DNA from: Thalassia testudinum
Taxonomy: Eukaryota > Streptophyta > Magnoliopsida > Alismatales > Hydrocharitaceae
Assembly: GCA_037157565.1 (NCBI GenBank)
Contig: JAZHRO010000012.1
Coordinates: 10,752,501 to 10,816,500 of the forward strand
Length of the DNA: 64,000 nucleotides
Direction of reading: 5' to 3'
This document shows, piece by piece, positions 24,001 to 34,008 of the stretch (positions are counted from its first letter, which is position 1; each line of letters starts with the position of its first letter). The notes under the pieces are model-generated. The model was not told where the DNA came from, searched no databases, and saw only the letters and a list, made by a program, of their open reading frames with translations. Position numbers and translations under genes: made by a program.

Positions 24001-25111
24001 GCTTCCAGTGCCAGAGTGGAAGTGGGAGAGCATCACCATGGACTTGGTGGTGGGCTTACCCGTTACCCAGTAGGGTCACGACGCAGTCTGGGTAATAGTG
24101 GATAGACTGATGAAGACGGCGCGTTTCTTGCCGATCCGAATCACTTTGGGACCAGCACAGTTGGCAGAGAGGTATATCCGTGATGTGGTACGACTACATG
24201 GAGTTTCGCGGGAGATCGTATCGGACCGAGATGCCCGCTTTACGTCCCAGTTTTGGGCTGAGTTTCAGCAGGCCTTGGGGATGAGGTTAAGGTTTAGCAT
24301 GGCTTACCACCCCCAGACGGACGGACAGTCTGAGCGCACGATACAGACACTTGAGGACCTTTTGCGTGCCTGTGTACTGGACTGGAGGGGCTCTTGGGAG
24401 GAGCACCTGCCCCTGGCGGAGTTTGCATACAACAACAGTTATCACTCGAGCATCGGCATGGCTCCCTATGAGGCTCTGTACGGACGGAAGTGTACGGCAC
24501 CCTTGGGTTAGGTTAAGGTGGGGACCAAGTGGGAGGTTGGCCCCAGGTTGATCCGGCAGAGTCAGGAGGTAGTTGGGCAGATCCACAGACGACTCCGCAC
24601 TGTCAGGAGCAGACAGAAGAGCTACGCGGATCGGAGACGCAGAGAGGTGCAGTTTGAGGTTGGGGACCACGTCTTCCTTCGTGCTTCGCCCATGAAGGGC
24701 CTACAGCGGTTTGGGGTGAGAGGGAAGCTCGCACCGAGGTTCGTAGGGCCCTTTGAGGTCCTGGAGTGGGTTGGACCCGTTGCTTACAGACTTGCCCTTC
24801 CCCCGCAGCTTTCTGGTGTGCACGACGTGTTCCACGTGTCCAACCTCAGGAAGTACGTAGCCGATTCCAGTCACGTACTGAGTCACGAGAGCGTCGAGGT
24901 GAGCGACGACCTGACCTACCCCGAGCGGCCAGTGCAGATCCTAGATCGAGCCGTCCGCAGTTTGAGACGAAAGCAAGTACCCCTGGTAAAGGTTTTGTGG
25001 AGGAGCCAGCGGTACGAGGAGGCTACCTGGGAGCCTGAGGCGGCAATGCGGGAGCGGTACCCGGAGCTTTTCGCGGGTACGTCTTTTCGGACCGGCTTCG
25101 GTCCTCTTTGA
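21026..25111 (+). pseudogene. Tekay/Del gag-pol, one frame with three TAG stops and a gag deletion
   Basis: A single frame of 1362 codons with no frameshift. An Arg/Gly-rich N-terminus leads by residue 140 to a CCHC knuckle ([14 protein letters not shown]). The capsid domain expected between them is missing. Protease has [10 protein letters not shown] near residue 239. Reverse transcriptase has FIDDVLIYS near 574. RNase H has YTDASLQG and ALKTWRHYL. Integrase has a zinc domain (HPGNTKMYH...CLVCQQVK) and a core with SDRDARFTS and TDGQSERTIQ. The tail is chromodomain-like. TAG stops lie at 22793-22795, 24071-24073 and 24509-24511. The catalytic residues seen are intact, so decay is recent. Confidence 0.92.
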
Positions 25112-25198
25112 GTTTGTTATGGTTTTTTTTGGACGTCTTTTCCCGCACCCTAGTTGGCGCAAGTTTCGAGGACGAAACTTCCTTTGAGTTTGTTATAT

Positions 25199-27892
25199 TG
25201 TAACGAACGCGTGCCCCAGACGTATTTTAAGACGTCTGGGAGGTGGCTCAGACGTCTGGGAGAACATCTAGATGCCAGACCAGACGTCTGGGATAGTTTC
25301 CAGACGTCTGTAAAACAGTTATTTTTTCGCACGAGAGATTCGTCTGCGTGCCTGTGCGCGCAGACCCGCGATTCCTCTCTCTCTCTTTTTCCCTCTCTCT
25401 CTGCGGCTGCAGGCCTGCCGCGCTCTCTCTCCCTCCTCCTCGCGCGGCCTTAAAAGGCCACACCTCCCCTCCTGTCGTCTCCATCATCCCCTTCCTCTTC
25501 TCCTTCCTGTGCGCGAGAGCGAGCGAGTGCGAGGGCGGCAGCGGCGGCCGCAGTGAGCGTGGAGGAGGTGCGGCGTGCGAGGGCGGAGCTCTGCCGTGAG
25601 GGCAAGCTCGCCGGAGCGGCTTGGCCGGCCGGCGGAGGGAGCAAGAGGCGCGGAACGACACGGAGAGGGACCTGCTGCGGTCTGAGCAGCAGACGCGCGA
25701 GGTGCGACGCGGGCGGCGTCGCGAGCGGAGGCCGAGCGGTGCCCTGTTCTGGAAAAATTTCCAGAATCAGACGTCTGGGTTTATAGACAGACGGCGAGGG
25801 AGACGTCTGGAAGATCATACAGACGTCTGAAAGGTGAGTTTTCCACTTTCTTCTTCCTTCCTGTCGACTGACCGAACTGAGGGAGGGAGTTGGCTGTGCG
25901 CAGGCTCGCTGATTCGCCATCCTTTGCGAATCAGACGTCTGGAAGTTGTACCAGACGGTTGGAGTGACCTCCAGACGTCCGAGGTGACCATCGGACGTCT
26001 GTGAGCTAGGCCATACGTCCCCGCAGACTTCTGGACATCTGGGAAACCACGCTGAGCAGGTAATTCTCTGATCCACTTTTTTAAGACGTCTGGAAGAAGT
26101 TCCAGACGTCTGATTTTACACAGTGTCGTCGTTTTCGACCCGTTTAGGGCCCGTTCGGGCTCCGTTTTCCGCGATTCGAGTTGCGTTCTTTTCAGAATTA
26201 ATTCCTCTACCCGTCTACAGTAGCTATACACCGTTTTGAGACTTTCCTTGTGTTTGATCCTTGTGATAGGACCTCGTTCAGTTGCAGTCTTGGGAGTCGC
26301 GGAGGCACGCGGGATTCCCGATCACGCCCCCATTACTCCCGTTGTACCTGGTAGAGTGGCTTTAAGTTATTAAAATCTGTTAAATTATGAAACCATAAAT
26401 AGAACCTAGGACATTGCATGAACCCTAGGAATGAGAAATAGATGGAATGATAGCTCCTAGGTGATGCATGAATCCTAGGGCTGGAAAACTAGTTGTATGC
26501 TAGATCCTAGGATGTGGCATGAATCCTAGGATGGAAAAACTAGTGGAATGTATAATACTGCAGTCTTGGAAAATGGAAAGGAATATAAAGCTGCCTGTAA
26601 ATTGAATTAACAGCTGCCTGTTATGAATAAAGAAACATGATTGGGATCATGGATTGTGAGAACGTGAAACTGGAAAGTGAAACATATGATGTTCTGAGAT
26701 AAAGAGCTGGAACCCTACGGGGAATTAGGAGTGGAACTCCTGGAAAGAAAATGGAATGTAACTGAGATGTAGTTTGTACTGTCTCTTGGGTACGCAGTAC
26801 CAAGGGAAGTACCTGTACCTGTTTAGTGCAGAGTGGGGCCAGCCACCCCAGGGACCCGGGGTTAGGATTGGCCGCTCTGTACCGACTTGCTGGCCCTCGT
26901 GTACGTAGTACCGAGGAGAGCTACTAGTGTTAGGAGAGTACTAGCTACCCCACGGGCCCCGGGGTTCTGCTAGCCTCCTTCACCGACTTGTTAGGCCCAC
27001 TAGGGCAAACCAGGGTAGTCAGGCGAGGGTGCGCGGACTGTGGAGGGGCAAGGCCCCGGTTTGGTTACTGTGGAGGGGTTGGACCCCTGTTACTGAGAGG
27101 GCTCTGCCCTGGTTCCGTGATGTGCTTTGGGCACACCCGTTAACGGAAACGACTGACCGCGTGCCAGTGCGGGTTAGCTACCTGTGCGTTTATCGCGCGT
27201 GCCGTAGTCACCGTTACGTCTGTCAGTGACCTTGGGGTGGTTGACTGAGGGTAGGATCACCACGGGGGACTCTCCCGGCCAGGAGAGCACCACGTGCTAC
27301 TTCTACTTTTGGAAAAGACTGCAATCAAGATCGTTCCCACGAGGAACATTCTAGATCAAGTAAAGGATCTGAGAAATAAATGAAATAGTGAGAAAAATTG
27401 AAAGATGTGAGTAAAGGAAGTAATAGAACATAACAGCTACTGTACACTCTACTATTGTCTTTAGTTAGTTTGCCACTCTACTTAGCGTTTTGCTGACGTG
27501 TTACACTCGTTACCTTTTTCAGGACCAGGTGTTGAGCAGCCAGGGTTAGCGGCTGCGGAGGACGCTGGGCCGAGTAGGGTCCAGTAGAGTTTACCACAGT
27601 CTTTTGTACCTCTTTTGTTTCTGTTATAGTGAGTAGTTCTTGTTTCCGCTGTACTTTTCTTTACCTGCAGTTCATGTTATATGATAAATGTTGTTCTACT
27701 GTTGTGGTGGTATCTACTGTAGTAGTTTCTTTCCTTACTGTTGTACTTTCTTACTGTTAGTTATATTCATGCTGAATGGGGTTTATTTTACTACTCTTTT
27801 GGTTACTTCTTCGTTGGACGACTAGGTCTTGGGATTAGTCGAGTCGGTCCGGTTCTCGTGTCTCGTAGGGACTCGGGAACCGGGTCGTTACA
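25199..27892 (+). repeat. 3' LTR of the Tekay/Del element, 2694 bp
   Basis: Starts TGTAAC, ends GTTACA, followed by TSD TTGGA. It is 14 bp shorter than the 5' LTR, mainly because one CAGACGTCTG unit is missing near 25255. From about 26155 to the end no difference from the 5' LTR was seen. Confidence 0.95.
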
Positions 27893-29048
27893 TTGGAGGA
27901 GGCCGAAGATAGGAAAAGGGAAGATTTTTTAGGCCAAACCTAGCTAAAGAAGTAAGGCACGTCTCAGGGGTCATTTATAGGCCATTGGGCAGGGTTTCGA
28001 GCTTGGAAACCAAGCTTGCAACTCCACAATTTTCGTGCAAGTAGGACATGTGAACCTTTGAAAGGTTCGCATGAGGATTTGGAACAAGTTAGATTCGTGG
28101 ATGGTCCCATTTGGAAGGGAATTCCTCAAGGAATCTCCCTTCCAATTTTAGGAGTGTTTGATTGAGAATCGAGCGAGAAATCATTGCTTGAAACTCGACA
28201 GTGAAGGGCTGACCTTCCAAAAATGATGTGAGGACCATTTTGTAAAGAATGGTGAAAAAGTTAGGGACCCATTTACAATTATTTTAAAAGTTAGGGGCAT
28301 ATGTGTGAGAGAAAAGAGTCAGATAGGAATAAAATGTAAATTAGGTCAAGGTGATCTCTGATTGGGCCCAAATTTTGGTGAAAATGTTAGGGACCCATTT
28401 GCAATTATTTCAAAAATTAGCGGCATATGTGTGAGAGAAAAGATTCAAATAGGACTGAAATGTAAACTAGGTTAAGGTGATCTCTAATTGAGCCCAAATT
28501 TTGGTACAAACCTAATTTGGACCTAAGGAATCTGATGGTGAAGTTAAATTTAGGTTTTGAATAAGTTTGTCTAGGTAATTTGCATAAAAACTCAAATTAG
28601 GGCAACTATCTGTATGGGACTATTTTAGGTCAAAATGGGCTTTAATGGTCAAATCAAGGATACCAAATCATAAAGAATATTTTTCTATGATTTTAGAGGA
28701 TTTAGGTGAATTTTATCTTGACTAGAACCTCAGTGAATTAAGCAGGTCAGTATTTAGGATTTCAAATGTCATTTAATTCTCGTAACGCGTGAAAACCCAT
28801 TTATGTCTGTGCAGACCCTCTTGTTAGACTTTAATGCATATTTGACCTTCCATAAACCCATGAGAAAATCCACAGTTGTTTTGCATTTATGATATGATGG
28901 TAAAATTACAGTTTTAACCCTGGTTTCCTATTTATCTTTCAGAAAGGATGTGTAGTGAATTAAGATCCTTTGGCGGTTATGTAGGAGTATTTATTAATGG
29001 ATTATGACTAATTAAAGCTAGATATTGCTAGTGATGATGTTATCATCA
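27893..29048 (-). mobile_element. Solo LTR E, 5' segment (minus strand, U3)
   Basis: On the minus strand the LTR starts TGATGATAACATCATCAC at 29048. It runs through U3 to a TATA-like CCTATAAATGACC near 27980 and on to the Tekay insertion. It aligns along its length with LTR I at 46043-47168, read in the opposite direction. With 16558-18136 it forms one solo LTR of about 2.73 kb. Confidence 0.75.
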
Positions 29049-30482
29049 CCAATCATATGGATCTGCTTAGAACGATGAAGGGAGTCCATAGCATCCTATG
29101 GAGTCTACAGAAGAGCAAGGGCCAAGAGGCAAATAGGTGGAAATATAGACCTCAGATGTCAAATCAAATCGCACGGATGGATCCGGATCAAAGATCACAG
29201 TCCAACAATGCAAAAATCATTTCGATCGAAGACCTACAACACTGTCTACAAAGAAAAAAAAAGATGGACGGCCACGATGGCTCCACGTGGTGCCATCACA
29301 GTCACCTAAGGAAGCCACCCAACCTCTGAAGGAAGCACCCCCATGCATTGTGGGCCTTTGGATCATCATCCAATGGCCACCATGCACCCACGTTGCCGCT
29401 ACATCCTCACTTCATCAAGGAAAGATCAAGCTCAGCCACTGGATCTTCATCCAACGGTTGATGGTAGCTGCACGTGGAAAAGGAAATGAGTCAATCTGTG
29501 CTCCCAGCATGTTGGTTAGCGTGCTCAAATGCAAGCCAAGGGCGAGCAATCAAAATGCGCTGAGCGGGAATTTGAGGTGGCAGCAAGCGTGGAAGAAATT
29601 CGAGCGTCGGATCTGCATCGAATGGAGATGGTGAGAACGCATGGAGCACGGAGGAGCATTAGATGGCCACATGCATGATGATGGGTAATCGAACATGTGT
29701 GTGCGTGTTTGAAATTCGAAGGCGGTGCAGGCGAGGCGCTTAAGCCATCCGATCGCGAGATTGGATGGCTGAGGATTGAGCCTGATTTCAACGCTCACAA
29801 TTAAAGAGCACGAACTCGGTGCGGACGAGAGTGAATTAGAGCTTTCATATGGCAATTCGAGGGTGGGGAGCATGCCACGTGTTAGCTACAGAGGCGATCT
29901 GCGAATAGGGAACGATTTAGAAGGCCTTTTGAAGCACGATCTGATTTGTTGATCTCCCGATCGACGGATCTGATCAATCTGAGGTTGTTGCACAAGTTGG
30001 AGGGCTGAAATGCCCACTTTGCCCCTCAATGAAGCTATAAAAAGAGCCCTAGGGTCCCTAGTTGAAGAACAACTCTCTCCAACTCTCCAGATCTTCTTCT
30101 CTAGCTCTCTCCCTCTGAAGCACCCACCAAGCCACCTTGGTGCACCGCTACTGCTCTCCCTAACCTCTCTAAAAGGCCACCACGGACCACCTGTGGTGCC
30201 CTTATTATAATAGTTTAGATAGTTATTTTAATTCCAGCATTACATGTTCTAGTTATTTAATTCTAGTTGCAAACTCATGATCTATCAATTGCTTGCTTCA
30301 CTCTATATATATTATGATTAGCATTCAGTTAGTAGATCTAAATCAGTTTTGAAATCAAAAGCATTTTCTGCCTCCCTTAGTTCGATCGAGACTCACCTCT
30401 CCTTAAAATTGTATTTGTTTCAACATATTTTGCACTATACTACTATGCATTCATTCTTTTAACGTGATCTACGAGACGAACA
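29049..30482 (+). mobile_element. Solo LTR F, right segment
   Basis: The rest of LTR F, total about 1.63 kb. It has a CCTCAGATG...CGCACGGATGGAT block also found in the LTRs of element A (34171 onward), a TATA box (GCTATAAAAAGAGCC near 30033), and a U5 block (CCTCCCTTAGTTCGATCGAG). It ends ...GACGAACA before the TSD GTCAT. No internal region is present, so it is a solo LTR. Confidence 0.75.
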
Positions 30483-30487
30483 GTCAT

Positions 30488-31210
30488 CATCTTCTAAGTT
30501 ATCATTTTCACCATCATCATCGTCACCCTCATCGTTATCAACATCTTCGTTATTTTCCATAAAATTTTGATGAGGTTCCTCTTAGCTACGACATTCATAA
30601 TGGTTGATATACCATGATCATCAGGCTCGTTGTTTTCATTCTCATCACTTTCTTCATGTAAATTACTTTGATGAGTCTCAATGTTAAGATCAAAATTTCT
30701 GTGTTCTAAAGCAACTGCTTCTTCTATTGGATGTAATTGACTTTCTGATATATGTCTCGCTTCATCCATTAGAATATGTTGCGAGGAACTTAACATCCCA
30801 TAATATAATGAATACGGGTCACTACTAAAGTCATAATTTGAACATGAACCTATGTTTTCATATTAAGGGTATAGTGCTTGACTTCCTAATGGATCTGCTA
30901 CAACATATAAGTTGATTGTATTGTGCATACTTCCTAATAACTCTAACATCATTTGAGATGATTTGTCATTCTCAATATCATAAGGAAATGATCTACCATC
31001 TTCGTTTATTCACTTGCATATTAACTTAAGCTTATAATATGATTAAGAATATCCACTAATATTATATACAGTAGATAACAAATTTTTGAATAAAGTACGA
31101 CAGTTAATTGTTGTATTCATCGAATAACCATCAATATAATCAATACCAGAATAAGTAGATATTACTCTGGCACCCCAATAAATCCTAAGTACTACAATAT
31201 TGTTTGTCAT
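30488..31210 (-). pseudogene. MULE transposase, N-terminal exon
   Basis: It starts at the ATG complementary to 31208-31210 with NIVVLRIYWGARVIS, then SGIDYIDGYSMNTTIN and LLSTVYNISGYS. It continues through a KLICK...DGRSFPYDIEND block to an acidic Glu/Asp/Asn-rich end that is cut by LTR F. This N-terminal module is typical of plant MuDR-type transposases. A stop follows NISGYS and there are frame changes near 30600. A 5'UTR intron lies just upstream. Confidence 0.8.
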
Positions 31211-31212
31211 GT

Positions 31213-31331
31213 CTGTATAATCAATAAAATATAAAAGTCTTATTTACTAAAAAAGAGTTAACCTCAAAAAAGATTTTTTTTATTACAAAAAATCTACAAC
31301 TAATTATTTCTTTAAAAATAGATCAAGTTAC
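31213..31331 (-). other. 5'UTR intron of the MULE transposase gene
   Basis: The minus-strand sequence reads CAATAAG|GTAACTTG ... TTATACAG|ACATG. It has consensus GT and AG borders and is AT-rich. The exon before it is shared with the left MULE end, where the same exon end occurs at 6797. Confidence 0.6.
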
Positions 31332-31657
31332 CTTATTGCTAAATGTAGATGTTGGAGTGGAAGAAGATTCAGAGCTTCAACAAGATTGCAATCTCAATTT
31401 CAGAATTTCAATGAGATTGCAATGTAGAGTTTCATCGTAATCACGATCTCAAATCTCAACAGATAAATGAAGAGGAGGATTTTTATGAGAGAATGGAGGA
31501 GATTTTTTAAGAGGGAATGGAGGAGAATGTGTAATGAGAAGAGGGGACGGGGTGTGTTTGTATAGCGAGTGGCGGAGAGGAGCGACGCTCAGGTAACGGT
31601 TGGTCAGAGGTGCTAGATCACCTAGCGACCTCTGCCAACAACTAAATTATGCAATGG
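31332..31657 (-). repeat. Right terminal inverted-repeat region of the MULE, inner part
   Basis: Minus-strand promoter and 5' exon matching 6640-6797. It includes the C-rich TATA block and the pyrimidine-rich leader ending at the splice donor. A quasi-palindrome copy is at 31609-31630. The region is cut at 31658-31662 (CTTCT) by solo LTR G and resumes at 33875. Confidence 0.65.
31556..31565 (-). promoter_or_regulatory. TATA-like box of the MULE transposase gene
   Basis: CTATACAAAC on the minus strand aligns with CTATATAAAC of the PMD gene promoter. It lies about 350 bases upstream of the transposase ATG, with an intron in between. Confidence 0.5.
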
Positions 31658-31662
31658 CTTCT

Positions 31663-33869
31663 TGATTGCACAGCAAAAATACACTAGTAAATATGCCATC
31701 TTGTGTTATGTCCTAACACTGCCATTACATCTTATGTAGCTATAGTTGCATTTGTAAATAGACACATGCATGCATTTTTAAAGAGGGGAGGAGAGTATGA
31801 ATAATTGGCCATCCATTCCACTACCATTAATTAACATCTTCATTAAGGGCGGCATTGCAATTTCATCATTTTCATTTCTTTATTTGCTTTGAATTCTTCT
31901 CTCCTGCGGCTGCAGGGCATGGGGCTTGCATGCCTCTTCACGCCACCCCTCCTACTAGCAGCATGGCTGGATGTGTGCTACCAGCAGCATGGTGTTGGCA
32001 TACCTCTTCATCTTTAAAACCCTTGGCCCTCTCCCTCGTGCGGGCAGGCCCTTACACACACCTTCAGACACTTTCAGCTCCACCGTCACCCTAGGCCAAC
32101 CTCCTCCCCTCTCCCTCTCCATACGCAGTATCTCTTCTCACTGAAGAGACACACTGTGGGCAGGAGAAAACTCACAGTGGTCCCACAACCTCCACTATGA
32201 GTTCCACCACTGCCCAGCTCTTTCGTGAGCAGGTGGGCATGGTGGATTCACCTTTCGTTTTCACTACTGATCATCATTTCCACCATTGCCAGAGCTTCAA
32301 GGTTAGAAGCTCCAGCAGCGCACAAGTCAGCCTGCAGCAGCTGCCGGCCACCTCACGCACTCCAGCAGGCCTCCGCAGCTCCTTTCCGCGTGCACATGCA
32401 CTTCCCAGCACGCCCGCACACGCAGAACTGGCTGCTATCGGTTGCCTGCTCCACGCGACACTGTGGGTACTGTTTACGCCTCTCAGCACGACATTGTAGC
32501 CACCGGCTCGCTTCTCACTTAGCTGGTGGCAGCGCGCTCTCTCTCCTCGCCTGCTACCTGCGCCAACCGGTCGCCCGCGCTAGCCCGCACTCGCCTGCGC
32601 TCGCCCACACCCGTCCGTAGCGCTACGCACTGCGTTGCGCAGTGCGCTACGCTGTGCCTCACTGCACCCACCCATGCACGAAGGGAGCACTGCGCTTCCC
32701 CCAATGCGCTGTGCGTGCTCTCCCTTCTGCACCCGCGCAGCTGCGTGCATCAGACGATGGGGCAGCGCAGCAGATGACTTATCTGCTACGCTCCCCCTCA
32801 TTCGCCAGCACACACACACACCAACTTGTACACACACTTGTACACTCACACACACACTAGTACACACTCGCACACACCCTTATACACTCACACCTACACA
32901 CACATATATATCCACTCAGTTATATACATAAATATATATATATATATATATACACAAATACATATATACATATACAACTATATATATATATATACACACA
33001 CACAACTACATATATACATATATAGTTGTAGATATATCTATATATATATATTTACATATACATCACCTACCCATATCCATATATACACTTCACCACCCAT
33101 ACTCCCATGCACTAGTCACTCCACCGCACATCATATTACGGGAATATCTGCACCAGTTGCTGATATTCCCCGCTATTCGCGCAAAGCAAGAGCCTCCACA
33201 CACACTCCCACACATCAGCCCCACACTCCACGCGGCACGCCATCTTGTTGGTTGCGTCTTACTAGACGTAGACCAACGTGACACTATGCTACGCTCCATT
33301 TCCACTTCCACCTCCACCCCTATATATAATAAATACATATATATATATATACTGTATCTATTATATATCTATACATATATTAAGCTAAGTATTCCTTTCT
33401 TTGCCAGCAACCTACCTTGTTTTTATTTATCTTTTATTTCTTACTATTAAAAAGATAAAGAAAAGAGTAAAAGAGAAAAGATAATTCTTGTCTTGCGAAT
33501 AACAGGACCAATTTCTGGAAACCCCAAGTTGGCTACAAGCCAAGAACCATTTGGCTCAAAGCCAAGAACCTGATTTTGAGGGTGTGCCTCAAGGATAATA
33601 TTATCAACAAAAAAAATCTTAAATAGAAAAACCAAAAACATAATAAATGCAAGGAAGAGATATGTTTTAGGAAAGGCGTAGAAACTTCTTGACCTTTAAT
33701 TCCCACCTCCCTGAGATCGACCCTGGGCCTAAAAGTGACCAAGATAAAATCAAGTAGGCCAAGTTAAAATAATTTTGTGAAAGATGGTTAGACTCGATTT
33801 AGGTTAACTCACTATAATAACTTCAACGATAATTTCACCATATTAACACAGCCTATTCGAGTTCTAACA
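31663..33869 (+). mobile_element. Solo LTR G, 2207 bp, Athila-like
   Basis: It starts TGATTGCACAGC, like LTR D (TGATTGTGCAGC), and ends ...GTTCTAACA. TSD CTTCT is at 31658-31662 and 33870-33874. The U5 block CCTCCCTGAGATCGACCCTGG near 33707 matches that of element A. Without it the quasi-palindrome array is continuous. Predicted ORFs over the CA/TA tracts are artefacts. Confidence 0.85.
32808..33070. repeat. (CA)n / (TA)n compound microsatellite in LTR G
   Basis: Long runs of CACACA then TATATA with interruptions; a shorter TA tract follows at about 33320-33385. Low-complexity DNA only. Confidence 0.9.
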
Positions 33870-33874
33870 CTTCT

Positions 33875-34008
33875 CGGAAGTCGCTGGATGATCAGTGACC
33901 TTCAACAGGTTGCTGGATCATCCAACATCTCCACAAACGACCGTCTCAGGTACAGGGGTCATTGGATGATCCAGCCACTTGTCAGAGGTTGCTGGATCAT
34001 CTGGCGAC
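33875..34008 (-). repeat. Right MULE end, quasi-palindrome array
   Basis: Four copies of the TGGATGATCCA-type unit lie at 33880-33900, 33908-33927, 33957-33978 and 33987-34008. They are the counterpart of 6381-6603. Element A is inserted at the end of the last unit (TSD GCGAC 34004-34008). The array joins the outer part at 45020. Confidence 0.75.

Larger units (their letters stand above)
18137..27892 (+). mobile_element. Complete Tekay/Del-type Ty3/gypsy chromovirus, 9756 bp
   Basis: Two long LTRs, a tRNA-iMet primer-binding site, and one gag-pol frame ending in a chromodomain-like tail. A perfect TSD TTGGA is at 18132-18136 and 27893-27897. LTR length, primer-binding site and the tail VKVLWRSQRYEEATWEPE fit the Tekay/Del chromovirus lineage. 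It is inserted in solo LTR E. The element is structurally complete but gag is internally deleted and three TAG stops break the frame. Confidence 0.95.

Noticed and set aside
32808..33450. His/Thr/Tyr-rich ORFs in LTR G
   Set aside because: They are translations of (CA)n and (TA)n microsatellites.
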